Of a stretch of DNA of 64,000 bases, positions 22,164-33,248 are shown piece by piece (position 1 is the first letter of the stretch; every line of letters starts with the position of its first letter). A model generated the notes under the pieces. The model made no database searches, was not told the DNA's origin, and was given only the letters and a program-made list of their open reading frames with translations. Source of the stretch: Pegoplata infirma (lineage: Eukaryota > Arthropoda > Insecta > Diptera > Anthomyiidae); NCBI GenBank assembly GCA_963921195.1, contig OY992540.1, positions 61,202,844 through 61,266,843 of the forward strand, in the 5' to 3' direction. Made by a program: the position numbers and the translations under genes.

Positions 22164-23504
22164 TAGAGTGCCTCCACATATAAAAAATTTACCCTAAGAA
22201 AAAATTAAATTACCCAAAAAAGTTGAAATTTAAACATTTCGTGTGTAGCTTTTGGCTGCATGTAAAGCTTTTTTTGAAATTTCTTGTATGTGTAATTTAA
22301 GTGTGAATTCGATATTTTGGAATATTTTGATAAGTTCTCAAATGTTATATTTAAAATAAGTAGGAGTTTTAACTCATCTTTGCCGAATCTTTAAGGGGGG
22401 GTTAAACAAAAAAACAATTTTTAAACAGCTATAAAAAATAATTTATTTTTATATGTATTTTTTTTTTTTATTCAAGGATAAACTATTTAAATATTTTAAA
22501 AATTTTAAAACGCAAAATTGTGTAAAACTAGAATCTCCAGTGTTGACACTCAATTGCAGAATGCTTTTTTAATAAACAAAATCACACTAAAAAAAGACAT
22601 AAATAAAATTGAGGAAAAAATGTCTTTGAAAATTTATCATGAATTTTCCTAAAATTTAGTTAAATTTAACTAAAAAATGAGAAATTTTCTTAACTATGAG
22701 GAAAAAAGTTTAGTTCATTTACTTATAATTAGTTCATAGTTTTCTTTAAATGGATTTCTTTAATATAAGGAAAAAAAATCTTACTGCCAAAGAAATTTTC
22801 TAAAAATCTCAGAAACGTATCGTAATTTTTAAAACATATTTCTTAAAAAACAATTAAGTTCAAGTTTAGTTAAAATTTACTAAAAAAACATCATCGTATT
22901 TCTCTTCTTTGAATTGAGGAAGTGTACTTCTCAGAATTTAGTTAAAACTTCTGAGAGTTTAGTAAATAACTTCTTTGAATCTAGTTAAAAATTCAAAATG
23001 GCGATATCTCGAAAACTAAGCGAGATAGAGTGAAACGGATGAAATTTTCGAAAGAAAGACTACAAAGCAAAATATGGAATAGCCTAGCTCTGCATATCTG
23101 TCGGGGTCTCAAGACCCTAATTTTAGATCTAAAATTTGAAATTCCAGAGATTTAATATATGCACATATCTCGGTTAATACTGCCAACACGAGAAAAAGTC
23201 CAATGACATTTTTGTAGCTCTTGACTCGTAGAACACTTCCGCAAAAGACCCAAAAGCCCTCTGATTAATAGTTTTTGAGTTATCCAGTTTTTAAAATTCT
23301 CAAGACCCTATCAGGCCCCTTATTGCCGTATCTCAAAAACTAAGCAAGGTAGAGCGAAAGTGACAAAAGTTTTGGTTCAAAATCTATGTGGACCCATAAA
23401 GGACTCAAGGAGGATCTGGACCAATGGGTCCAGGGTCTGGACCCAATCTAGCCCTAAAATGTGAATAAACTAATTTCTAGTTAAAATTGGCTTAAAATTA
23501 AATA
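22164..23504. other. AT-rich region with one degenerate ~325-bp tandem pair
   Basis: Two related segments begin ATGGCGATATCTCGAAAACT near 22998 and TTGCCGTATCTCAAAAACTA near 23321, each continuing through TAAGC(G/A)AG(A/G)TAGAG. Text such as GGGTCTCAAGACCCTAATTT follows. This is probably the remains of an unrecognised element. 22585-22990 is A/T-rich with many TTTAGTTAAA strings. No gene is supported. Confidence 0.4.
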
Positions 23505-24930
23505 ACTTTTTATACCCTCCACTCTAGTGATAGAGGGTATATATAAGTTTGTCATTCCGTTTGTAACACCTCGAAATATTGGTCTAGGACCCCATAAAGT
23601 ATATATATTCATGATCCTCGATCGATTTTAAGACGATCTAGCGATGTCCGTCCGTCCGTCCGTCCGTCTGTCTGTCTGTCTGTTGAAAACACGCTAACTT
23701 TTGAAAGACTTTACGGAGGCTCCTGAAGTTTGGCAAGTATGTTGGGCATTTACCTGGTCAGGTTGGTATTGCAATCCAGCGAAATCGGTCCAGTGGTTCA
23801 AAAGTTATGAGCAAAAGACTGAATTTCGGCAAGGATTTTTCGTGAATTTATGAGATAAAAAGCACCATAACTTTCGAAAAGCAATTCTGAGGATGCTGAA
23901 GCTTGGCACATATATTTGCCGTTCCTCCAGCTTAGTTCGTATTGAATTTCAGCAAAATCGGTCCAGTGGTTCAAAAGTTATTAGCAAAACCGTGTATTTC
24001 AGATTAGCTTCACCTTAAATTCACGTGTTGAAAACCCGTTAAACCTGTTTTAAAAACCTTGGTAAGTCACAAAAATATTTTACAACGTATTTTTATACCC
24101 TCCAACCACAGTATGGGGGTATACTCACTTTGTCATTCCGTGTGCAACGCATCGAAATATCGGTCTAGGACCCCATAAAGTATATATTTTATTGATCAGT
24201 GATCGATTCTAAGACATTCTAGCGATGTCCGTCCGTCCGTCCGTCCGTCCGTCCGTCTGTCCGTCTGTCCGTCTGTCCGTCTGTAGAGGACACGATACAG
24301 TCCAAAATAAAAGTGCTAGACTTCCGAAGTTTGGCACGAATATGTCTTATATTCCTAGGCAGGTTAAGTTCGGAAATGGGCAAAATCGGACCAAGGGGAA
24401 AAAGTTCCCCCTTGGAGAACTAAACCAACCCAAGAAAAACCGCATTTTTTGCAGAGTTTTTTGTACTTTTGGTAAGCAAATGCAACATTCTTATCTCAGA
24501 AGAAGTTCAAAATCGCAAGGGGAAGGTGCCCCCTAACGTCTCCCACCAACCCCCCCCAAAAAAAAAAAAAGACGCCCCTGGATTTTTTTAATATTTTTTT
24601 TTTACATTTTGGAGGGTATAAAAGATTCGGCACAGCCGAATGTAACACTCTCACTTGTTGTCACTCAAAAATATTTTGACACCAAAACAAAAAAAAAAAA
24701 AACGAAAAAAAAATTTTACACTCAAAAAAAATTTTACACTCAAAAAAAAAATTAGTAAATTATTTTTTTTTTCCAAAAATTACTAAAAAATTTTTTTTTA
24801 CTCAAAATAAAATATTTCTAATCAAATCTGTTATTTGTTTCACGTTAGAATTTACTATCACTTAAAATGGGCATTGTGGAGGGTATTCATAGATTCGGCC
24901 AAGTCGAATTTAACTTTTCTACTTGTTTTT
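23505..24930 (+). mobile_element. DINE-1-like element interrupted by a second one
   Basis: Left block TATACCCTCCACTCTAGTGA, GTCY tract at 23646-23684, body, then interruption at 24091. It resumes TCACTCAAAAATATTTTGAC at about 24660 and ends GGAGGGTATTCATAGATTCG, hairpin TTCGGCCAAGTCGAA, TTTCTACTTGTTTT. The uninterrupted equivalent of the junction can be read at 48950-48970 (CGTATTTTTGTCACTC). Confidence 0.85.
24091..24657 (+). mobile_element. DINE-1-like element nested in another DINE-1-like element
   Basis: It starts ATACCCTCCAACCACAGTAT, has a long GTCY tract at 24226-24285, and ends GGAGGGTATAAAAGATTCGG, hairpin TTCGGCACAGCCGAA, ACACTCTCACTTGTT. No target duplication is visible at the junctions, as expected of rolling-circle Helentrons. 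The 103-codon frame at 24225-24536 is microsatellite and repeat translation. Confidence 0.85.
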
Positions 24931-24992
24931 TTATTGAAAAATATTTAAAAAAAAGTTGACAAAATTTTGAAAAATTTATAACGAGGATTCTA

Positions 24993-25895
24993 AGGGGTGG
25001 TCCAATAACTAGTATCTTTTTAAAAATGCAATAAAATTATCAATACTCAACTTTTTTTGGAATGTTATGGCTTTATTTGAAAGAGCAAACATTCCCGTTT
25101 TTTATGGCAAACGACTTCATTGATGCGTTCTCAGCTTGCTCCGCTGTATCGCGTTGTAGCGCAGTACTGCGCTGCCAAAATGCACGTTTTTCGAAAAAAG
25201 TTTTTAACCGAAATAAGGCACTCAAATGAGGTTATGTTAACAAACAAATTGCTACATCTTGGGATCGGAAAACTCGGATGGTATTGTAAAGAATCCAATT
25301 CATCTATAGGAAGCAACAGATTTGAGTATCAGCATCATTACACAATATTTTCAAAAATACAGCTGAAAACCCCATTTTCGTCAAAGATGAGCGCTACAGA
25401 GCCATGATTACCGACTTTTTGTTGGCCGTAATAGAATATATCAACTTGGATGACATTTATTTTCAGAAGGATGTCGCAATATGTCCCATAGTCCATCAAA
25501 CAATCGATATTTTGCGCACTTAGTTCGGAAATCGTGTTTTTAGCCATATTCGCGGTGACAATTGATCACTTCAGAGCTGCCGATTAAAACTTTTAGAAAT
25601 TTTTATGAGGGGTCTCGTTAAAGATTCATGCAACATGGGAAATCCAGAAATGTTTTAGGCCCTTTCGACGAATATCGTTCAAGCCATTCGTGAGATAGAA
25701 CCAGAAACATTAGAAAAACGGGTGCCGAGGATGAGCTACTGCGGAGCTAACCCAGGCAGCCGCATGAATGAAGCCGTTTGCCATAAATAATGGGAATATT
25801 TGCTCTTTCAAATAAAGCCCTAAGGTTCCAAAACTATTGAGTATTGTTCATTTCATTGCATGTTTTAAAAAGATACTAGTTATTGGACCACCCTG
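24993..25895 (+). mobile_element. Mariner-like element, internally deleted, 903 bp
   Basis: The ends GGGTGGTCCAATAACTAGTA at the left and their inverse complement at the right are flanked by TA on both sides, the integration site of Tc1/mariner elements. It contains a decayed transposase on + (see 25337-25790). Full mariners are about 1.2-1.4 kb, so several hundred bases, chiefly the N-terminal coding part, are missing or scrambled. GCAAACGACTTCATTGATGC near 25107 and GCATGAATGAAGCCGTTTGC near 25763 form further inverted sequence, so the interior may be partly palindromic. Confidence 0.85.
25337..25790 (+). pseudogene. Decayed mariner-like transposase, C-terminal half
   Basis: In frame with 25386 I read DERYRAMITDFL, then DDIYFQKDVAICPIVHQTID, which corresponds to the conserved FQQDGA.cH.a..t catalytic region around the second catalytic aspartate. 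The usual QDGA is altered to KDVA. After two in-frame stops and diverged text come TNIVQAIREIEPETLE and a GSRMNE segment, the C-terminal signature of insect mariner transposases. It ends at TAA, 25788-25790. A further stop lies within the GNPEMF region. It would have cut and pasted DNA in the nucleus; it is now clearly dead. The 25120-25407 frame upstream is an out-of-phase piece. Confidence 0.8.
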
Positions 25896-25962
25896 TAGTT
25901 AATTTACAAAAAAAAACAGTTATTGTACAAAAAAGATTTTATTACGAGGATTTATGTTGTTT

Positions 25963-26336
25963 AACGTCTGTCCGTCCGTCTGTCCGACTGTGGAAGACAC
26001 GATACAGTCCAAAATAAAAGAGGTAGACTCTTCAAGTTTGGCACGAATATGTCTTATGGTATTGGGCTGCTTAAGTTCCAACATAGACAAAATCGGATCA
26101 GGGGGAAAAAACTTCCCCCTTTACGAACTAAACGAACCTCTGAACCTGAACCTCTTAGCAAACAAAACATTTTTTATGTCAGAAGAAGTTTAAAGTCCTG
26201 CAGTTGGATCCAGGAAGGTTGTCTCCCACTGCAGAAACCCCCGCTCAAAAAAAAAGACGCCCCTGTTTTTTTTTTTAACGTGTTGGAAGGTATAAAAGAT
26301 TCGGCACAGCCGAATTTAAGACTCTCACTTGTTTCT
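25963..26336 (+). mobile_element. DINE-1-like element, 5' truncated
   Basis: It begins inside the GTCY tract (25968-25990) and continues to GAAGGTATAAAAGATTCGG, hairpin TTCGGCACAGCCGAA and GACTCTCACTTGTTT. The left block is absent. Frames at 25954-26516 are repeat translation. Confidence 0.7.
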
Positions 26337-26582
26337 TGTAAGTTTACCATTTTTTTTATTTTTCCGGTTTTAAACAATATTTTTACCAATAAAATTGGCT
26401 ATTTTACCAATTTTTGGCGCATTCAAAATACGAGAATTTTACCTACCTCCTATTTTACGAGAATAGCCTCGAAAATCACGAGATTTGTTGGTAACTTTAC
26501 AAGGTTTTATTTTTGAGTGTAGTTAATCCTTTTGTTCGACAACAAAAAACTTCCAGTGAAATATCCAACTGATTCTTATAGA
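26337..26582. other. Short AT-rich interval, no gene
   Basis: Only AT-rich text, including two TTTTACCAAT strings, lies between two DINE-1-like copies. Nothing else is recognised. Confidence 0.4.
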
Positions 26583-27030
26583 AACAAGTAAAAAAGTTAA
26601 ATTCGGCCTTGCCGAATGTAGTGATACCCTCCACAATTTCAAAAAAATTATTGCAAAAAACTTTATTTAAAAGGAAATTACTTTTGAAAAAAAAAATTTT
26701 TTTTGAAAAAAAAAATTCCGCGAAAAAAAAATTTGGTAAAAAAAATCCGCGATTTTTTCCTTTTTTTGTGTTCGTACTTTTTTAAATACCATTTGGTGTT
26801 CAATTATGTTCACATATGCCAACCAGAAGCCGAATTAAAGCATTTTGTATTTTTAGGTTATGTTGAATGTACTGAAATTTTTGAGGTGTGCTTACATTTT
26901 CGTTCATAACTTTTGAACCGCTGAACCGATATCGCTCAAATGCAATACCAAACTTCTCGGGAGAACTTCCAATAAATCTGTTAAGTTTCAGTCATCTCTG
27001 TGCAATATTTTGTCCGCGACAGCATTTTCC

Positions 27031-27072
<42 letters not shown>

Positions 27073-27238
27073 GGACAGACGGACAGACGGACAGACGGAC
27101 ATCGCTAGAATGTCTTAAAATCGATCGGGCATCATGAATATATATACTTTATGGGGTCCCAGATCGATATTTCGATGAGTTACAAACAGAATGACAAACT
27201 TATATATACCCTCTATCACTAAGTGGAGGGTATAAAAA
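26583..27238 (-). mobile_element. DINE-1-like element, complete copy, minus strand
   Basis: The 3' end is at 26583 (AACAAGTAAAAAAGTTAAAT, hairpin TTCGGCCTTGCCGAA, GTGATACCCTCCACAATTTC), a long GTCY tract covers 27030-27102, and the 5' block AAGTGGAGGGTATAAAA is at 27238. The sequence is close to an inverse copy of 1829-2484. Confidence 0.8.
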
Positions 27239-29130
27239 TACTTTTTTACTATAGTATGAAATCTGTGTATAAATAAGTTCTAAAATTATACTTTTTTATA
27301 AAAATTATCAAAGCTATATTTTTTATAAAATGTACAAAAAAATAGTACTTTTATATAGAAGATTGTAATTGTATAAAATAAGAATCAAAATAGTTGTTTT
27401 TCGTAAAAATTACCAACTTAATAATAAAAAAGGTACTAAAATATTACCACAATTACATTATTTAAAATTAAATTTTACACTTTTTAAAAAGTTTTACAAA
27501 AAGTACCAAATTATGAATTTTTCTTTTTAAAAAAGTACCAAGTCAGTTTTTTTATTGAAAGTACAAAAATTGAAATTTCATATAAAAATATGTTCCAAAA
27601 ACTCCTTTTTCGAAAAACAGCACCAAAATATCATAGGCTGCTTGGTTTGGAAATTGGCGAAATCGCAAATTTGGAAAAAATGTTTCACCTTAAAAAATAA
27701 ACTGACCTACACACAAAAATTATTGGCTGAAAATTTTCAATTAAATGTATTGATCAACAAAATTTAAATGAGTCAATCAATGTTTTGATTAAAATTTTTG
27801 CAATTTTTTGTTACAAATTTTCAACATACCAGTTTTTTTCGCTTTAATTTATTTGAATAGATTAATTCAAAAATATACAAAATAATCGGGCTTTACTTTT
27901 TTTATTGTAGGCAACATATTGGAAAGCAAAAAAGATGAATTTTTTGATAATTTTGTTATAAGCATACAATTCATTTGTTAAATCAGTCATTATTTATCAA
28001 ATTTTTTATCAAAATCGAAAAACGTTTGATTGAAATAATTTTCAATCAAACATTTTTATTATTTCAATGAAATAATTTTCAATGAATCACCTACAATTTG
28101 ATGATGGTATAACAATTTTTTTAATTGGAGGAATTTCAATAAAAAAAATTTATTGAATCCGCGTTTTTGTTGATTGAAATTTATTTCAAATTTTTTCTGT
28201 GTATGTAAAACTCCATTATTTAACCGGTTTATGGACTTTTGTTAAACAAACGAAAAAATTGGGAACGGACAAAGGTCAGAGTTCTGCATTTGGAATCATG
28301 GGTTAGAAAAGGCAAATGTGTTAAATAATGTAATAGTGGTAATATTTTAGTACCTTTTTTATAATAAAGTAACGAAGTGATAAAAACTTATGAAAATCGG
28401 TAAAAGGTTGGTACTTTTTACAACAAAAACAACTATTTTGAAACTTATGTTCTCAAATTACAATTTTTCTAATATTTAAAGGCACTATCTTGGCAAATGT
28501 TCTATGTAAAATTACTATATATTTGGTACATTTTATAAAAAAAATACAGCTTCGGTACTTTTTATAAAAAAGTACTATTTTAGAACTTTTTATAAAAAAT
28601 ACAGATTTGGTACTTTTAATAAAAAAGTACTATTTTTTTCTCTTTTATAAAAAAATACTAGTTGGTACTTTTTATTTAAAAGTGACGTTTTGGTACTTTT
28701 TATAAAAATTTAATATTTTGGAACGTTTTATTAAAATCTGACAAAAAATATTATTTTATCATTATATATAAAATTTGTAACTTTTTGTATAAATATAGAT
28801 ACTTTTAAAGAAATATGTTATTTTGGTACTTTTTTTATCAAATTTTATTTTTACTACCTTTTTAAATGTGTATTTTGGTAGAATATACTGTTTAAGTACT
28901 TTTCATAACAAAACACTAATGGGTACTTTTTATTATAAATAACTATTTGGTACTTTTGATTGCAAAGCAATATCATTGAAGTTTTTGATTGCAATGCTAC
29001 TAAAAAAAGTAGCAAAAAGTACTGTTTTGCTAATTTTAATTAATATGAACCAAAAATTACAAATTTGTACTTCTTACCACAAAGTTCATAAAAGATACTT
29101 TTTGGTACTTTTTTTTTAAAAATATGTAAT
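27239..29130. repeat. Degenerate minisatellite field, TTGGTACTTTTTATAAAA units
   Basis: Dozens of variants of TTGGTACTTTTTATAAAAA, often with inverse forms AAAAAGTACTATTTT, recur at roughly 25-35-base intervals, most clearly at 28500-28700. The spacing is irregular. A MITE sits within it (27710-28201). A related short piece recurs at 31340-31430. No gene is visible. Confidence 0.7.
27710..28201. mobile_element. MITE with CACACAAAAATT ends, TA-flanked
   Basis: Left end CACACAAAAATTATTGGC and right end AATTTTTTCTGTG are inverse complements with one mismatch, flanked by TA. Interior AATTTTCAATCAAA repeats occur in both orientations. Similar to, but more diverged than, the pair at 14143-14600 and 45275-45727. 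Confidence 0.5.
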
Positions 29131-29139
29131 TTCGAATTC

Positions 29140-29210
29140 TTAAGTTTTGGGCATTATGGAGGCTATTTACGTATTCGGCCATGTCGAATTTAATATACTT
29201 ACATGACTTT
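29140..29210 (+). mobile_element. DINE-1-like 3' end remnant
   Basis: GCATTATGGAGGCTATTTAC followed by TTCGGCCATGTCGAA and TATACTTACATG resembles the 3' end of the AAGTCGAA subfamily. A second such remnant (AAAAATTCGGCCAAGTCG) lies at 31440-31490, on the far side of the nested block. The two remnants share the following TTTAATATT string, so they could be a duplicated terminus. Confidence 0.5.
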
Positions 29211-29541
29211 GTTTAATATTAAAAAAAAAATAATAAACGCGCTGCAAAAGGGAGGCTGGACTTAAAAAAATAATTTTTAACCCCCTGGTTTCAAGTGCAA
29301 AACTCTTTTTTAATGGGGAAATTTTTTCCTCCTGGTAAAATTTTGCCCATTTTCGAACTAACAAGGGAAGTCTCTCTAGTGTCACCCTCGGATCTTTATG
29401 GAATTGGTTTTATTTTGTAGAGCAGAAAAATTAAAGGGACACGTATTTTTTTTTTTTTAGCTGTCCAAATTCATATTTAGGGGTAAAAAGGAGGGGGGAA
29501 GACAAGGCCATTTTTCAGTTTTTGTCGTTTATCTCCTATAT

Positions 29542-30602
29542 CAGCGGTTACCAACCTTTTTGGTTCGCGTACCCCTAATTGTAAATTTTATCAGCCGCGT
29601 ACCCCCTAACGAGTTTTTTGTTTTCGTTAAAAAACTGTACATAAAAATAATAGAGTTAATTTTGAAATGATTCAGGGGAGATTAAATTTTTTGGAAAAAA
29701 TTTCGCTCCTTGGGGTGGTTCAATGCATCTGAAAACGCGAGTTTTGAGCTAATTTTTATGCAGAGCAAAAACGGCTGAAAATATTGCAAATCCGATTTCA
29801 CCGGTCAATTCTACACCCAAATTAAAACAGCGGAGTTTTTTGAACTCTCAAAAAATGTTCCAAAAACTCATCACAGGCGGCGGAAACATAATGTTTTTAA
29901 TTTTTTTTAAATATTTTTTTTTAATACGAGGGCAGACCAATAATTTCGTGGCTTTTCGAATGAAACCCCCTCGTATATACAGTGAAAAGAGATTTTGAGC
30001 TTAGCAAAATGGTAACAAAATTTCCACTCAATCACAACCCGTCTCAAAAATGCCCAAAAACGAACTTTGACATAAATTTGCTCAAAATCCTGACATTATA
30101 GAAAAATTTGGGAACCATATTCAGAATCAGCATCGAAAGGTTAATCAAAAACAAGTGGTCAGATCTTAAAATATCATCAAAAAATATCGCAAAAATGCTT
30201 TCTAATTGGGTGACATGACATAATCCCCACGGACATAATCCCCATAATGGTAGTGGGGACTATGACCGAAAATTATTTGGACATAATCCCAATAAAAAAC
30301 GGACATAATTCCCAGATTTATGGGGATAATGACCACGTAACCGAAATGAATTCGGTCATAATCCCTATTTCCGTTATGGGGGTAATGTCCGGGGGATTAT
30401 GTCCTGTCACCATCTAATTGCACAAAAATACGTTTTTTGTGAACTTGGACCTCAACTTTCATAAAAACCTGAAGCCAGATGCGAAACCAGCATTGAAATG
30501 TTAATCTTAAACGAATGTCCAAATTACTAAAATTTTGCGTACCCCCGCGGACAGTTTCGCGTACCCCCTAGTGGTACGCGTACCATAGGTTGGTAACCGC
30601 TG
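29542..30602. mobile_element. hAT-like element, CAGCGGTTACCAACCT ends, 1061 bp
   Basis: Both termini read CAGCGGTTACCAACCT inward, with CGCGTACCCC repeats just inside each end. They are flanked by the exact 8-bp duplication TCCTATAT (29534-29541 and 30603-30610). The empty site (TCTCCTATATTATGC) is readable at 59158-59172. CAG-GGTT-CAACC termini are typical of Charlie-like hAT elements. Interior sequence 29650-29920 is related to the arms of the element at 61073-62272. No intact transposase. Confidence 0.9.
30209..30412. mobile_element. 204-bp MITE inside a hAT-like element
   Basis: Ends GGTGACATGACATAATCCCC and, inversely, TGGTGACAGGACATAATCC are flanked by TCTAATTG at 30201-30208 and 30413-30420, an exact 8-bp duplication. 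The whole element is built of GGACATAATCCCC units in both orientations. It is the innermost and youngest of three nested insertions. Again hAT-like by duplication length. Confidence 0.85.
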
Positions 30603-31499
30603 TCCTATATTATGCAAAGAAACCTAGTCATGTTCCATACCAAATGGAAGGTCTTTGGAAAATCTATCTACTTGTACTAAGAACTTGTCCAAACATGCAC
30701 AACTTTTCGTCATATTGAGTAAAATACCAAAATTTTTAAACATTTTTATTAATAAGTCGAAAAATATTAACTTCTTTGGCCCGTTGTTAGCACCACGAGA
30801 TAGGTATTTTTAATACCTTTAATCTGATACCACACATGCCTAAATTAATTTTGTTTAAATAGGCGTAAATCGTAAAAAAACTGAAAAAGATCAATTTCCC
30901 CCCATACAAATTGACCTCCCCTAAAAATGAGTTTGGGCCGCTAAATAATACGTGTCGAATTAATTTTCGTTCTTAACAACATATCCAAATTTCATGAAGA
31001 TCGGAGGATGACACCAGGGTGACTTCCCTTGTCAGTGTTTAAATTCTCACTTACTAAACATTAAGATTTATCGGAATCTGGGCTATGCCTACAATAATTT
31101 TAACTTTCCTACACTTTGTATAAAATCATTAAAAATTTTAGAGAATAAATCAGATTCAATGATTTTATTGAACTTATTTTTTAATTTAAAAAAAAAATTG
31201 TTCTATTAATTGACAGTAATTATTCGATTTATTCGTTATTCGTAGATCGTCATTTTAAAATTGTTCGAACAAGAGTTTAGTTTTGTTTGATCGATTAATC
31301 GAATTATTCTTAATCGGTTGACAACTCTAGAAAGAACTATGCTGTACTTTATACAAAAATGATAAAAAAAAAACCTTTTTGGTACTTTAAATTAATTAAG
31401 AAATTATTAAAAAAATGTGTAATTTTGAATATCTTTAGAAGAGTATTCAAAAATTCGGCCAAGTCGAATTTAATTTATTTACTTGATTTTATTTAATAT

Positions 31500-33149
31500 T
31501 TATACAAATTTTGCTGGGTTACTATAATAAAATGATAAAAATGTATGCATGCATTTGTGTATATTTTTTTTTTGTTATTGTATATTTGTGTAGGTGTAAC
31601 ACATAGTACATTGTTACAACCTACACAACCACAAAACATTTTTTGACAATGATATGTGAATTAAAAGTTTATAGGTTTTTGTAAATGTTTGTACATAAAG
31701 AATGCACTCATGGTTTTTAATTTATATTTAAGCTCTTCAAAATGTCTCTTTTTTTGGAAAATATTAAAGCATTTAAGGATTTGTTTTTAATTTTAGTGGC
31801 ACGATATGAGCATGAATGGTAATGCGTAGGAATATGATTGTTATGTATTTGAGTAACTAGAAATTTTGGGTACGTGAAAAATGTTTCAAAATCTGAAAAT
31901 TTTTCTAAACAATGTAACTGGGAATTTTTCTATGAGAAATTGCAACTGACCTTAAAAATTTTCTAGACGAAAAATATTTCAGAATTTGAGAAAAAAATTT
32001 ATATGGAAAATGTTTTAGCATATTACAAAAAAATTATGTATGAAAAATTTCTCAGAATATTAGAAATATTCTTTACGAAAAATTTTCTGAATCTAAAATT
32101 CAGAATCATAATTCTCTCTCTATTAAAAAAAAAAAAAAATCTTTATTTCAATGTTCAGGAGATCATAAAATGCATTTATCGTTTCAGTGTATGCGTTTAT
32201 ACCACCATCATAAAGTTATACTTATATGTTTTGCACATGTGTGTGTATGTATTAATATGAGTATTTTTATATGTATGTGTGTGTTTTCTTTTATGTTGGC
32301 AATTGTTTATGTTGTACCCACAATCAAGCAACAAATTGCACTAAAAATTCTTTTTTAAATTTTTTTTTTTCGGTTTTCTCTTCTAACTTGTTCGTATTTA
32401 ATTTTTTATATATAAAAGCAACGCACATTATTTTTATCATGCTACGCTTATTTTTTAGTGTGTTGGTAAAATATACTTCTATATTTTTTTACAGTGGAAC
32501 ACATTTTATTGTGCGCACTTATAATGACGTTGTTCCCCTTTAATTTAATTCGGTGGTTGAAATTTTTGTAATAAAGGCAAAATTTGAGACTTAAAACATT
32601 AAGTCTCAAATAGCGAATTGTAATAAAACAGTACAGCAAGGTTAAGATTTCTTCAGCAATATTTATAAATAATTGCGATATAACTGTGCTCCACTGTATT
32701 TCATTGGTTTCTATTTATTATGAGTGTATGTGCGTGTGTATGAGTATTTGCTTATTTGTATAGCAAGTATTTGTGCGTATGTGAGTGAGTGTGTGTGCAA
32801 TATATAAACACAAGTACAAAAGATTATAAAAGTTTTTATACTCCCACTTATATGAGTTTTTTTTTAGTGCCTTAAAACGTTGACTTTTAATGGTTGGTTT
32901 TAAGAAAGTAAAACAAGAATGAAAATATTATATGTTATTAATATAATTTATTACATACTGCAACATATGTAATTGAAATCAAGATACGGAGAGAGAAAAA
33001 ATTTACAAAACTTTTAACATGAAATGAAAAGTTCTTGAAAACTTTTAAACAGCAAAACAAAAAATAGAAAACGGAGGGTTATGAATGAAAATTTGATTAA
33101 CATTTTGGAGTATTAATATATTGGACCAGTAGAACAATGTCTTTAGGTT
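31500..33149. other. AT/GT-rich unique-looking sequence, no supported gene
   Basis: GTGTGTATG-type strings are frequent (about 32240-32300 and 32710-32810). Overlapping frames at 32003-32543 are rich in F, Y, V and C as expected from T-rich DNA and have no motif. I find no repeat partner in the window. Probably intron. Confidence 0.45.
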
Positions 33150-33248
33150 CCTTTTTATACCCACAACTCAAGTGATAGAGGGTATATATAGATTTGTCAT
33201 TCCGCTTGTAACACCTTGAAATATTGGTATACGGCTCTTTAAAGTATA

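Larger units (their letters stand above)
29362..31031. mobile_element. MITE with CAAGGGAAGT ends, copy 2, interrupted by hAT
   Basis: Left terminus CAAGGGAAGTCTCTCTAGTG and right terminus GGGTGACTTCCCTTG. The body is collinear with the 600-bp copy at 58991-59590 except for the 1069 bases added at 29542-30610. Flanks are TAA and TCA, so a duplication is not clean here. It contains TTAATACCTTTAATCTGATA and GTTAGCACCACGAGATAGG, which give easy alignment points. Confidence 0.8.

Noticed and set aside
24225..24536. 103-codon frame beginning SVRPSVRPSVCPSV
   Set aside because: It is translation of the GTCY microsatellite and DINE-1-like body; equivalent frames appear at 22163, 25954 and 46240.
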